Of a stretch of DNA of 64,000 bases, positions 8,030-17,120 are shown one piece after another. The first letter of the stretch is position 1, and each line of letters starts with the position of its first letter. The position numbers and the translations under genes were made by a program. The notes under the pieces were generated by a model. The model made no database searches. It saw only the letters and a program-made list of their open reading frames with translations, and was not told the DNA's origin. Source of the stretch: JANMCE01 sp031410595 (GTDB lineage: Bacteria > Actinomycetota > Acidimicrobiia > Acidimicrobiales > Ilumatobacteraceae); assembly GCA_031410595.1 (NCBI GenBank), contig JANNZM010000153.1, positions 15,400-79,399 of the forward strand, read 5' to 3'.

Positions 8030-9940
8030 ATGTTCATGACACACATCAGCTCCTCGTCCCTTACCCATGGCCGACAGTTGTGCGGAGATCTCGACGCTGC
8101 CGTCAGCCGAGAATGGTTGGTGACCGACGGGCTCGGCGGATTCGCCATGGGCACCGTGGCCGGGATGCTCACCCGCCGTTACCATGGGCTACTCGTCGCG
8201 GCCACGACTCCCCCGACCGGGCGTCACCTCGGTCTTGCGGCGCTCGATGCGGTGCTGGTTGTCGGCGGGCGACGTATCGAATTGGCAACCCACGAGTGGG
8301 CGGACGGAACGGTCGCTCCGAACGGCCATCGCAATCTGTCCGACTTCGCGTTGGTCGACGGTGTGCCACGTTGGCGATGGTCTATAGGACCGGTCGTCGT
8401 TCAGGCCGAGATCGCCATGGCCTACGGACGGCCAACAACTGGTATTTCGTATCGTCTCCTGCGATGGGGAGAGTCCGACGTGAGATTGGAGCTTTCCGCC
8501 CTGTGCACGTGGCGTGATGTGCACGGCGAACGGTTTGAAGGGTCCGACCCTTACGTCGAACACTCTGACGAGGGCTTTGTGTTCGAGGGCGCGTACCGCG
8601 TGCGCGGACCGGGCTTCGAACCCTCCGGTAGCTGGTATCGAGGCGTGCACCATCGTGAGGAAGCTGCTCGGGGTCTCAGCCCCAAGGAAGATCTCTGGTG
8701 CGCCGGTCGCTTCGTGGCCGACCTCGAGGTCGGCGGCGTTGTAGATGTCGAGGCGTGGGTTGGGAACCCGGCCGATTCGCCCCCACCGGCCTCCGAGATC
8801 GTTGCCATGGCCCGTCGCCGATTCTTCGATGTCGCTGCGCTGGCTCACGCGGCCGACCCGGCCGAGGAACTGCTGGCCCATGCCGCAGACCAGTTCATCG
8901 TGACGGGCGGTTCGGGCCCGACAGTCGTGGCCGGCTACCCGTGGTTTGGAGATTGGTCACGCGACACCATGACCTCATATGAGGGTCTCTTCCTCGAAAC
9001 CGGCAGACACGACGAAGGGCGAGCTCTTCTCGTTGCGGCCGCCGCGACGGTCTCCGAAGGAATGCTGGCCAACACCGCGGACGCGGGAGGAACGGAGTAC
9101 AACACCGTTGACGGCACGCTCTGGTTTCTCCACGCCGTTGGTCGACACATCGAACGCACCGACGACTCGCGGCTTGGCAAAGAAATGAAATCAATCGCGC
9201 AAAGCATCATCGAATATCACGTCGCCGGAACCCGATTCGGAATCCGCGTCGACGCCGATGGGCTGCTCACCCAAGGTGCGGACGGCTGGGCCCTCACCTG
9301 GATGGACGCTCGGGTTGACGGACAACCGATCACCCAACGGTGCGGCAAACCGGTAGAGGTGAACGCGCTCTGGGTGCGCAGCCTTCACGTCGCCCGCTCG
9401 CTCGGCATTGACCTGACCGATGAAGCGGGCGACCTTGCCGATAGGGCTCGAGCCTCGTTCGCAACCCGCTTCCTCCAGCCCAGCGGTGCGCTGTTCGATG
9501 TGGTCGACGGCCCGGATGGCGACGACCCGACCGTGCGCCCGAACCAACTGCTCGCCAGCGCGCTCGGTATCGTCGCGGCCGCACCGGTTCTTGCCGCGGT
9601 CGAGTCACTCGTCACCTCGATCGGCTTGCGGTCATTGGCGACGAGTGATCCACGCTTCATTGGGCAACACCGCGGAGATAGCGGCGCCCGGGACAGGGCG
9701 TATCACCAGGGAACCGTTTGGCCGTGGTTGATCGGGCCCTACGTCGACAGCGTGGTGCGCGCCGGCGGCGACCCCGCCGGGCTACTGGATGGCTTGCTCA
9801 CCCATCTGAACGAGTGGGGACTCGGGTCCATCTCAGAGACGCTTGACGGTGACGCGCCGCACCATGCAACCGGCTGCCCGTTTCAGGCCTGGTCCGTTGC
9901 CGAAACACTCCGAGCGAAGCGGGTGATCAGGCGGTACTAG
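8030..9940 (+). CDS. Glycogen debranching enzyme (amylo-alpha-1,6-glucosidase, GH133)
   Basis: A 636-residue cytoplasmic enzyme that hydrolyses alpha-1,6 branch points in limit dextrins. The N-terminal GDE_N domain covers about 20-260 (REWLVTDGLGGFAMGTVAGMLTRRYHGLL). The catalytic (alpha/alpha)6 barrel covers about 280-636, with the hallmark segments GYPWFGDWSRDTMTS, TWMDA, GKPVEVNALW and YHQGTVWPWLIGPYVDS. Full length for the single-domain bacterial type. A second ATG at 8036 is possible. It stands alone between the transporter and a convergent SnoaL gene; its TAG overlaps that gene's stop in a shared CTAG. Confidence 0.92.
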   Translation: MFMTHISSSSLTHGRQLCGDLDAAVSREWLVTDGLGGFAMGTVAGMLTRRYHGLLVAATTPPTGRHLGLAALDAVLVVGGRRIELATHEWADGTVAPNGHRNLSDFALVDGVPRWRWSIGPVVVQAEIAMAYGRPTTGISYRLLRWGESDVRLELSALCTWRDVHGERFEGSDPYVEHSDEGFVFEGAYRVRGPGFEPSGSWYRGVHHREEAARGLSPKEDLWCAGRFVADLEVGGVVDVEAWVGNPADSPPPASEIVAMARRRFFDVAALAHAADPAEELLAHAADQFIVTGGSGPTVVAGYPWFGDWSRDTMTSYEGLFLETGRHDEGRALLVAAAATVSEGMLANTADAGGTEYNTVDGTLWFLHAVGRHIERTDDSRLGKEMKSIAQSIIEYHVAGTRFGIRVDADGLLTQGADGWALTWMDARVDGQPITQRCGKPVEVNALWVRSLHVARSLGIDLTDEAGDLADRARASFATRFLQPSGALFDVVDGPDGDDPTVRPNQLLASALGIVAAAPVLAAVESLVTSIGLRSLATSDPRFIGQHRGDSGARDRAYHQGTVWPWLIGPYVDSVVRAGGDPAGLLDGLLTHLNEWGLGSISETLDGDAPHHATGCPFQAWSVAETLRAKRVIRRY

Positions 9941-10419
9941 CGTTGCGCCGTTGTGCCGTCGGGCGGGGCGAGGTGGTAGGAGCGTCCGGGGTAGTCGAAT
10001 CCTACGAGTTGGTTCATGGCGATGCCCCCAACATCGGGTAGCAGCGACGCGTCGTTTACCGCTGGGGCAGCGTAGAAGGCTCGGATCTCGGAGATCAGAC
10101 CACTTTGCTCGTCGAAGACATACCACTCATCGCCACGCAGGCCAATGCCCTGTTTGGTCTTCCAGTGGGTCCATTCGATAGCGGCCTCGTTGGAGTCGTG
10201 GCTGACCAGCACCTTGTCGATCGTCCACCACGAGCCGAGATGCTCGACGCACCACATCCATTTCCGGGCGATGGTGTCGGCACCGCGAAATGGTACGTCG
10301 GGAAGTCCTGGCGGGAAGTAATGGACGGCATCCGAGGTGAAACAAGAAACAAGCGCGTCATAGTCGGCCGCGTTGCATGCGTCGAAGTAGCGGCGAATCA
10401 GCGTTTCGTAGGGATGCAT
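9937..10419 (-). CDS. SnoaL-like (NTF2-fold) protein
   Basis: A 160-residue protein of the NTF2/SnoaL-like fold: YETLIRRYFDACNAADYDALVSC, VPFRGADTIARKW and the beta strands ending at FYAAP. Such proteins include small cyclases, isomerases, hydrolases and non-enzymatic ligand binders; the substrate cannot be told. The start at ATG 10419 is preceded by GGAGG at good spacing and starts the family homology; the open frame extends to 10533 without similarity. A decayed copy of its first 150 bases lies at 13863-14036. It ends against the debranching enzyme with overlapping stops. Confidence 0.82.
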   Translation of the reverse strand: MHPYETLIRRYFDACNAADYDALVSCFTSDAVHYFPPGLPDVPFRGADTIARKWMWCVEHLGSWWTIDKVLVSHDSNEAAIEWTHWKTKQGIGLRGDEWYVFDEQSGLISEIRAFYAAPAVNDASLLPDVGGIAMNQLVGFDYPGRSYHLAPPDGTTAQR

Positions 10420-10462
10420 CCACCCTCCTGCTCGTCGGGTTCCAATGACGGCCAGAATACTC

Positions 10463-12262
10463 TCAGGGATGTGTAAATATTGGTTGCGATGAGCCTCCGG
10501 GAGTGAAGGGCAGCGCCCCGTCGAACGGGCCACCGGAAAGCAGCATGTCGACGAGCACGTCGTCGCAGATGCCGTACTCGCCGACGAGCAACTGCACCTT
10601 GTCGACGATTCCGCTCACGTCGGCGGGCCTGTCCAGGTGAATCACGGCTATCGTCGGAACTTGAGCGCCTAAGACAGCGAGCACCTGAACAGCAGGGTCC
10701 TCGGCGAGAAAGTGCAGTCGGCCTTCATGTTGCATGCGGCCGAAGAAGAACCCGGCGTGAAGCACCTCGAACGGCGTTGACAACCGCACCACGGCAACGT
10801 CCGCGATAGCCGGATCAACGGTCACGACGATGCCATGCGAGGTCCATGCGGCTGCGTCCATGTTTTGCAGGAACACGCGCGCCGACGGAGCGATGGGTGT
10901 GGCCGAGCCCGCGAGTTTGGTCAGCGAACGGGCCTGAGCGTCCCGTGAGCCGGCCAGCGCGTCCGGTACACCGACGAGCGCCGCCGCCTGCTCGGGGTCG
11001 ACGAACGGGTTGTCGAACAGGCCGAGCGTGAACTTCTGGACGAGGATCCGGAGCACCGAAGCGTCGATCCGCTCCTCGCTCACCAAACCCAACGCGACGG
11101 CGGAACAAAGCGCGCCCGGTTCATGTTCGCCGCCGAACTGATCGAGACCGGCGTGGACCCCTTTGGCGAACCGCTCAACGCGCGACAACTCTTCGACACC
11201 CCACGGCATCGCGATCAGCTCCGGCGTCTGCATCGGTACACCGGTGCGGCATGACTCACTGCTATCTCGCGTGATTCCCCAGTCGGAAATCACCACGCCA
11301 TCGAACCCGTATTTGGCTCGGAGCAGGCCGTCGAGAAGCTGCCGGCTGAATCCGGCTCCAACCTGTTCGAGCGGTTCGCCGTCGATCGAAACTCCTTCGA
11401 GGATGTTGTACGTGGGCATCACGCTCGACACGTTGCATGCAAACGCGTCGAGGAACGCTTCGATGTGATCATGCAGGTCGTTGTTCGGAAAGGCCGAGAA
11501 ACGGCCGTAGTAGTTGTGCCCGTCGAACCCGTCCCGCGACGCCCCGTAGCCGACCCAATGCTTGACGACCGCGGCCACCCCGCCCGGTGCCACACCCTGG
11601 CGCCCGCCTTGGATCCCTTCGACGAACGCACCCACCATCGCTCGCACGACGGATGGATCCGAGCCGAATGTTCCGTCGATCCGAGGCCATCTTGGCACCG
11701 TCGCCAGGTCGGCCTGGGGTGACAGCGCCATTTGGATTCCGACCGCTCGGTATTCCTGGCGGAGGATGTCACCGAACCGGCGAACGAGCCCGATATCGCG
11801 CGTCGCGGCGAGCCCAAGCGGCCCTGGCCATTGCGAGAATCCGGCTGCGCCCACACTGGCGCCGGTGATCGAGGTGAAGTGGTTTCGTGGGTCCGTGCTC
11901 ACGGTGACCGGAATGCCGAGTCGGCCGCGGGCAGCAACTTCCTGCAAGCGGTTGTTCTGCTCGGCGATCAGTCCGGGCGCGAGCGAAAGTCGCGTGATGA
12001 ACGAGTTGACACCGTCATCGAGGATCCATGTCGAGATCGTGTCGAAGTCGTAGCGATCACCCCGGCCGATCGCGGCAAGCGGGCCACCGACCGCAACGGC
12101 CGTGCCGTGCATCATCAGGCCGACCTTTTCGCCGATGGTCATGCGACCGAGAAGATCGGCCGCCCGCACAGTCGGCGACAACCGCCAGTCCTCATACGGT
12201 GCCAGCACGCCGTCGTGGTCGAGATCGCGAAATGTCAGGCCATCCTGAATGAAGGTGCTCAC
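10463..12262 (-). CDS. Glycoside hydrolase family 3 (beta-glucosidase-like)
   Basis: About 599 residues from GTG 12262. It begins with an EF-hand-like DLDHDGVLAPYEDW followed by the GH3 opening VRAADLLGRMTIGEKVGLMMHG. The (beta/alpha)8 domain carries KHWVGYG (about 234-240) and the catalytic nucleophile Asp327 in GFDGVVISDWG; the second domain contains KFTLGLFDNPFVD and a shortened C-terminal alpha/beta sandwich. No signal peptide is visible, so it is probably cytoplasmic and acts on imported oligosaccharides. The exact sugar is not predictable. The start is uncertain: GTG 12310 is an alternative, and the open frame continues over the neighbouring gene without similarity. It is divergent from the ATPase at 12367. 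Confidence 0.85.
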   Translation of the reverse strand: MSTFIQDGLTFRDLDHDGVLAPYEDWRLSPTVRAADLLGRMTIGEKVGLMMHGTAVAVGGPLAAIGRGDRYDFDTISTWILDDGVNSFITRLSLAPGLIAEQNNRLQEVAARGRLGIPVTVSTDPRNHFTSITGASVGAAGFSQWPGPLGLAATRDIGLVRRFGDILRQEYRAVGIQMALSPQADLATVPRWPRIDGTFGSDPSVVRAMVGAFVEGIQGGRQGVAPGGVAAVVKHWVGYGASRDGFDGHNYYGRFSAFPNNDLHDHIEAFLDAFACNVSSVMPTYNILEGVSIDGEPLEQVGAGFSRQLLDGLLRAKYGFDGVVISDWGITRDSSESCRTGVPMQTPELIAMPWGVEELSRVERFAKGVHAGLDQFGGEHEPGALCSAVALGLVSEERIDASVLRILVQKFTLGLFDNPFVDPEQAAALVGVPDALAGSRDAQARSLTKLAGSATPIAPSARVFLQNMDAAAWTSHGIVVTVDPAIADVAVVRLSTPFEVLHAGFFFGRMQHEGRLHFLAEDPAVQVLAVLGAQVPTIAVIHLDRPADVSGIVDKVQLLVGEYGICDDVLVDMLLSGGPFDGALPFTPGGSSQPIFTHP

Positions 12263-12354
12263 ATCACCACTGCTATCACATGGGAAATCGGGCCACTGGC
12301 TAGCGGACACAAGATGCAGGCAAGAATGATATAGATCGATACGATATAAACTGA

Positions 12355-12369
12355 TATGATAATGACATG
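12355..12369 (+). promoter_or_regulatory. AT-rich promoter, probably leaderless, of the ATPase gene
   Basis: The gap 12263-12366 is much richer in A and T than its surroundings, with three GATAT steps between 12328 and 12357. TATGAT at 12355-12360 ends six bases before the ATG at 12367, so the transcript would begin at the start codon; no ribosome site is visible. No good -35 was found. Confidence 0.4.
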
Positions 12370-13821
12370 ATCTTGTCGAATCACCCGAAACCGAGCGACG
12401 TGTTTGGTCGGCAACGTGAGTGGGATCTGTTGATCGACCATCTCGTTGGCGAACGAGTGGGGTCCCAGCTGGCAATCGTTCTCGGACGACGACGTCAGGG
12501 GAAGTCATCACTGCTCGACCGTGCCGCACTGGCCACGGGGGCGTTGTACTGGGAGGCGGCGCAGCAGTCACACCAGCAAAATCTTGCCGCGTTCGGCGAG
12601 GCATTGGGGCGACACGTCGGCGCGCCGGCAGCGCTCAGCTTCAGGGATTGGACCGAAGCACTCGCCGCACTCTTCTCACAAGCGTCGCCACTGGTGCTCT
12701 TCGATGAAGTGGGCTACCTCGTCGAGACCGCACCGGAATTTCCGTCCCTGCTCCAGCGATACTTCGGGCCGCAGGCCGAGCGGAATGGAACCGCCCGCGT
12801 GGTCTTGTGCGGTTCGGTCGTTGCTCAGATGACCAAGCTTCTTGCGGTCGATGCTCCTCTTCGTGGACGCCACCATGTGGTAATCGATGTCCAACCGTTC
12901 GACTACCGCTCGGCTGCCGAGTTCTGGGGCCTGAGCAGCAACCCCGACGCGGCGTTCCGGTTGCACGCGCTCGTGGGTGGCACTCCGGCTTACCGCCGAT
13001 TCGCTGGCGGCCACACGCCTGAGCGCGGGAATGTCGACAAGTGGGCGACGAAGTATCTGCTCGATCCGGCATCGCCACTGTTCCATGAGGGACAACTGCT
13101 CGTGTCGGACGACCCAACGCTCGTCGACAAGTCGCTCTACTGGGCGGTGCTCGGCGCTGTCGCCGATGGCAACGCCAGCCGCGGTGGGATCGCCAAAGCG
13201 ATTGGACGTACGTCACCCGCGTTGGCGCAGGCTATCGACGTTCTGGCTGGCGGTCGGTGGATCGAGCAGCGACGCGATCCCTTTCACTCGCGAGCCACGA
13301 CCATCGCGCTCACCGACCCGATGCTGCGCACCTACCGAGTTCTGATCGCCCCAGAGCGCGCCAGGCTTACGGCTGGCCGAGCGGCCGATGTGTGGGCTGA
13401 TGCGCAGCCGAATTTGGCTCGACGAGTCCTCGCCCCGCACCTCGAATGGATGGCGAACGATTGGATAATTCGGTTTGCGTCGGCCGACACCGTCGGCGGT
13501 GCGGTCCGATCATCGACACCGGGGGTGCTTCGTCCGCGAACCCAACCCTGGCAGATCGACATTGTCGCACTAGCCCCCGATCGCCAAGACGTCGACCGGG
13601 TCACCGCGATCGGCGAAGTCAAGGCAACCCGGGAGTCCGTGGGAGTTCAAGAGCTGGGCCGGCTCGATCAAATCGCCGCCGCACTTGGCGACCGAGGTGC
13701 GCCGCTTGTCAAACGAGTATTAGTGGCCCGAGCCGGCTTCACCGCCGAACTCGGTCGCGAAGCCCGCCGACGACCCGATGTCGAACTCGTTGACCTCGCT
13801 CGCCTCTACACCGGCGAATGA
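12367..13821 (+). CDS. Archaeal-type P-loop ATPase with DUF234/PD-(D/E)XK C terminus
   Basis: A 484-residue protein of the archaeal ATPase family, sporadic in bacteria. Walker A GRRRQGKS is at 40-47 and Walker B LVLFDE at 109-114. The middle region (about 250-330) is a winged-helix part (GGIAKAIGRTSPALAQAIDVL). The C-terminal domain has the layout of a PD-(D/E)XK nuclease: Glu360 in PHLEWM, Asp398 in QIDIVA and Glu417-x-Lys419 in GEVKAT. This fits the DUF234-type nuclease-like tail. The role is unknown; similar genes are often in mobile or defence contexts. It sits between an intact and a decayed SnoaL gene, with an AT-rich promoter, hinting at acquisition together with the GH3 gene. Confidence 0.8.
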   Translation: MILSNHPKPSDVFGRQREWDLLIDHLVGERVGSQLAIVLGRRRQGKSSLLDRAALATGALYWEAAQQSHQQNLAAFGEALGRHVGAPAALSFRDWTEALAALFSQASPLVLFDEVGYLVETAPEFPSLLQRYFGPQAERNGTARVVLCGSVVAQMTKLLAVDAPLRGRHHVVIDVQPFDYRSAAEFWGLSSNPDAAFRLHALVGGTPAYRRFAGGHTPERGNVDKWATKYLLDPASPLFHEGQLLVSDDPTLVDKSLYWAVLGAVADGNASRGGIAKAIGRTSPALAQAIDVLAGGRWIEQRRDPFHSRATTIALTDPMLRTYRVLIAPERARLTAGRAADVWADAQPNLARRVLAPHLEWMANDWIIRFASADTVGGAVRSSTPGVLRPRTQPWQIDIVALAPDRQDVDRVTAIGEVKATRESVGVQELGRLDQIAAALGDRGAPLVKRVLVARAGFTAELGREARRRPDVELVDLARLYTGE

Positions 13822-13862
13822 ACAAACCCACCACGACGCGCAACGAGCTCGGCAGCAGTACC

Positions 13863-14036
13863 CCACATCCACTTCGGGGCGATGGTGTCGGCACCGCGGA
13901 ATGGCACGTCGGGCAGACCTGGCGGAAATAGTGAAAAGCATCCGATGTGAAACACGAAACGAGCGCGTCGTAGTCGGCCGCGTTGCATGCGTCGAAATCG
14001 CAGCGGATCAACGATTCGTAGGATGCCTTTACCCTG
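13863..14036 (-). pseudogene. Decayed duplicate of the SnoaL-like gene (5' fragment)
   Basis: On the minus strand this repeats about the first 150-180 bases of the intact gene at 10250-10419: FDACNAADYDALVSCFTSDA is retained, and PPGLPDVPFRGADTIA appears in another frame, proving an internal frameshift. The start codon is lost (the ATG-CAT-CCC-TAC of the intact copy reads AAG-GCA-TCC-TAC) and the last two thirds of the gene are missing. The copy lies between the ATPase stop and the boxB stop, in the same orientation as the intact gene. Confidence 0.8.
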
Positions 14037-14040
14037 CCGC

Positions 14041-15459
14041 TCAGACTTTGACGTAGTCGTAGTCGACGGGTTTAGCGTGAATGCCGACTTGCGGTGGGGC
14101 CAGCCATCCGGCCATCTCGCCCGGTTGTTGCACGCCGACCATGAGGCCCTCGACGTACGCTCGATCCTGGGCCGTCGGTAGCCAGTTCTGCATGTTGGAC
14201 CGCCACGTGGCGGGGTCGATGAGCTTACCGTCGGGGGTGACGCTGCGGCCTTTGAACGTGCCGACCGAACGGTTGAAACCAACGTGAGGCAATTCCAAAG
14301 ACATCCCCACCTCGGCGAGCGACCGGTTCCAGCGGTCAACACCTTTTTGGCAGTCGGCTATGTAGTCCTCTCGCAGGGTTTCGTTGAGGGCCGACAACTC
14401 GGAAGCGTCTCGTTCCCCGATGCCGTCGTCGGTGCAGTGGGGCACCATGCGTGTCGAACCCTGCAGTCGATGATCGTCGTCGCGACGTTCTTCGTGGAAG
14501 CGACCCTTCAATCCGGCCGCGTAGTAGTTGGCGGCGTTGGTGGAGGTCTCGGCGCCGAACAGGTCGAGCGAAACCGTGTAGTGGAAGTTGAGATACTTCT
14601 GCAGGAGCGCCACATCGATGCCGCCATGTGAACGCAGATCGGCGGTGTTGTGCTTCTTCATCAACTCAACGGTGCGATCGACCACACGTGCGATGCCGGA
14701 CGCACCGACGAACATGTGGTGCGCTTCTTCTTTCAACATGAAATCACACGTGCGCGACAAAGGATCGAACGCTGATTCGCGTAGCGAGGCCAACTGGAAC
14801 TTTCCGTCTCGATCGGTGAAGTAGGTGAACATAAAGAACGACAACCAGTCTGGTGTCGGCTCGTTGAACGCACCGAGTATGCGCGGCTTGTCACTGTCGC
14901 CCGAGTGACGCTCCAACATCTCGTCGGCCTCATCACGTCCGTCGCGCCCGAAATAACGATGCAGCAGATACACCATGGCCCACAGATGCCGGCCTTCCTC
15001 TACGTTGATCTGGAAGAGGTTGCGCATGTCGTACAAACTCGGCGCCGTGAGGCACAACGCTCGCTGCTGTTCAACCGACGCCGGTTCAGTGTCACCCTGC
15101 ACCACGACCAGACGCCGAAGTTCCGACCGATACTCGCCGGGCACGTCCTGCCACACGTCTTGACCCCTGTGGTCACCAAACGCGATCTTGCGGTCGGGCT
15201 CTTGATCAGCCAGAAACACGCCCCACCGGTAGTCGGGCATAGGCACATGATCAAAGTTGGCCCAACCCTGCTGCCCGACGGAGATTGCGGTGCGCAGATA
15301 CACGGGATTGTCCTTGAAGGCCACCGGACCCTGGGCACGCCACCAGTCGATGAACTTCGGTTGCCACGACTCGAGTGCCCGCTGCAAACGACGGTCACCA
15401 GCAAGGTCAACGTTGTTGGGGATCCTGGCGTTGATGTCCACGAGTGACATAGCGATCAC
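14041..15459 (-). CDS. boxB: Benzoyl-CoA 2,3-epoxidase, oxygenase subunit BoxB
   Basis: A 472-residue diiron monooxygenase that converts benzoyl-CoA to the 2,3-epoxide in the aerobic 'box' pathway of benzoate breakdown. The carboxylate/His iron ligands appear as two EExxH motifs, EEGRH at 154-158 and EEAHH at 244-248. Length and ends agree with the BoxB family. The GTG at 15459 overlaps the boxC stop as GTGA, indicating translational coupling; ATG 15450 is an alternative. The partner reductase BoxA is not in this window. Confidence 0.95.
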   Translation of the reverse strand: MIAMSLVDINARIPNNVDLAGDRRLQRALESWQPKFIDWWRAQGPVAFKDNPVYLRTAISVGQQGWANFDHVPMPDYRWGVFLADQEPDRKIAFGDHRGQDVWQDVPGEYRSELRRLVVVQGDTEPASVEQQRALCLTAPSLYDMRNLFQINVEEGRHLWAMVYLLHRYFGRDGRDEADEMLERHSGDSDKPRILGAFNEPTPDWLSFFMFTYFTDRDGKFQLASLRESAFDPLSRTCDFMLKEEAHHMFVGASGIARVVDRTVELMKKHNTADLRSHGGIDVALLQKYLNFHYTVSLDLFGAETSTNAANYYAAGLKGRFHEERRDDDHRLQGSTRMVPHCTDDGIGERDASELSALNETLREDYIADCQKGVDRWNRSLAEVGMSLELPHVGFNRSVGTFKGRSVTPDGKLIDPATWRSNMQNWLPTAQDRAYVEGLMVGVQQPGEMAGWLAPPQVGIHAKPVDYDYVKV

Positions 15460-17120
15460 ACTCTCTTTCGGTCAAAGTTCGGACGAGAACCGGTGCCGAA
15501 GCGAAGGAGCGCTCCTTCGGGACCCACGGCATTCGGGCGTTGAAAGATCCAGTTCTGCCAGGCCGTGAGCCGAGCAAAGATTTTGGTTTCCATGGTCTCA
15601 GGACCAACGAACCGGAGGTTTGCTTCCATGCCGATAAGCGCATCGGGAGAGAAGCTGTTGCGTTCCTCCAACATCACCCGCACCTCGTCGTCCCAGTCGA
15701 TGTCATCGAGCGCAAACGTAACCAGTTCGGCAGCAACAGCCTCAACGGCATCGAGGTCGACGCCAACGTGGGCGACGGCAGCTTTGTACACGTCATCACG
15801 ACCCCAAAAGCGAGTGCGAAGCCTGGACACACCATTGGACATCGGGTGCTGACCGTTGTTCGCGTCGGTCAGTCGAAGCAGTGGTGCAGGCCGGTCGTCG
15901 CCTTCGCGTTGTCCGTCGAGCATGAACGAACGATCGGCCGCCAGCACCAGTTCAGCCAGCACGCCAACGAAACAACTTCCGGGCTCAATGAGCGTGACCA
16001 GTGTTCGCGATGACGCATCCAACCGTTTCAACGTTCGGGTCCACTGCAGACGCACTTCACGCACCAGCCAATCACTGTGATCGAGCAGCACCACTTCGGC
16101 CGCCTCCACTGCTGCCCCGTCGCCCACGGTCGTAAGCACCCACGTGCCGATCTCGGGCTCGTTGAACCGGAGGTGCAGGATGATGTAGTCAAGCTCGAGC
16201 ACACAACGCAGCAACCAGGCGTCGGACCCGGCGGTCAACAGCTGCAAAGCCGTCGCTGGTTGCTCACCCTGCGGGCCTCGGATGGTGAACCGGGCCGTGC
16301 CGACAGCACGATCGAGGGCGACGTCGACGCAGGTCGAAGTAACGGAATCGCCATTGACGATGACGCTCTGGCCGAAGGTGGGCAACGTGATGCCGGCGCT
16401 GTCGGGGCGGTCACTGCTGGCCGCCCGGGCCATCGCACGACCGTGCACGACCTGGTCGAATGTCGACTTGGGGGCCACGGCATCTACCAGGCCCCAGTCG
16501 AGCGCCTGTTGGCCTCTGATGCCTTCGGTTCGCGTGGAGAACACGTCGGCCAGGTCACGCCGAACGAATCGTTTGTCGACCACCCGTGTCAGCCCGCCGG
16601 TACCCGGCAGCACCGCAAGCAGCGGCACCTCCGGCAACGACACTGCGGATGACCTGTCATCGATCAACACGATCTCATCGCAGGCCAACGCCAACTCGTA
16701 GCCTCCTCCCGCTGCCGTACCGTTCACTGCGGCGATATAGGTCTGACCCGAGTTGGCGGTGGCGTCTTCGATGCCGTTGCGCGTTTCGTTGGTGAACTTG
16801 CAGAAGTTCACCTTGTGCCCATGCGTGGAGGTGGACAGCATCTGGATGTTTGCGCCGGCGCAGAACACCTTGTCTATCCCGCCGGTGACCACCACGACCT
16901 TCACTTCGGGATGCTCGAAGCGCAGGCGCTGCACGACGTCGTGCAGCTCAATGTCCACGCTGATGTCATACGAGTTCAACTTGAGTTCGTAGTCCCGTCG
17001 CCAACCAGCGTCAGGCGTCACCGCCATCGTGAGGGTGGCCATCGGTCCGTCACAGGCAACACGCCAATGCTTGTACGCGGTTGGATCGGTGCGAAAGCTT
17101 AGGATCTGGTTGTCACTCAT
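15456..17120 (-). CDS. boxC: Benzoyl-CoA-dihydrodiol lyase BoxC
   Basis: About 554 residues from ATG 17120 (MSDNQILSFRTDP). It is a crotonase-superfamily enzyme that opens the ring of the benzoyl-CoA epoxide/dihydrodiol to 3,4-dehydroadipyl-CoA semialdehyde and formate. The first crotonase-like half has VTGGIDKVFCAGANIQML and the oxyanion-hole segment NGTAAGGGYELALACDEIVLIDD; the second half is the long BoxC-specific extension. It follows the phyH gene with an ATGA overlap (17117-17120), and boxB follows it with a GTGA overlap. Confidence 0.95.
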   Translation of the reverse strand: MSDNQILSFRTDPTAYKHWRVACDGPMATLTMAVTPDAGWRRDYELKLNSYDISVDIELHDVVQRLRFEHPEVKVVVVTGGIDKVFCAGANIQMLSTSTHGHKVNFCKFTNETRNGIEDATANSGQTYIAAVNGTAAGGGYELALACDEIVLIDDRSSAVSLPEVPLLAVLPGTGGLTRVVDKRFVRRDLADVFSTRTEGIRGQQALDWGLVDAVAPKSTFDQVVHGRAMARAASSDRPDSAGITLPTFGQSVIVNGDSVTSTCVDVALDRAVGTARFTIRGPQGEQPATALQLLTAGSDAWLLRCVLELDYIILHLRFNEPEIGTWVLTTVGDGAAVEAAEVVLLDHSDWLVREVRLQWTRTLKRLDASSRTLVTLIEPGSCFVGVLAELVLAADRSFMLDGQREGDDRPAPLLRLTDANNGQHPMSNGVSRLRTRFWGRDDVYKAAVAHVGVDLDAVEAVAAELVTFALDDIDWDDEVRVMLEERNSFSPDALIGMEANLRFVGPETMETKIFARLTAWQNWIFQRPNAVGPEGALLRFGTGSRPNFDRKRV

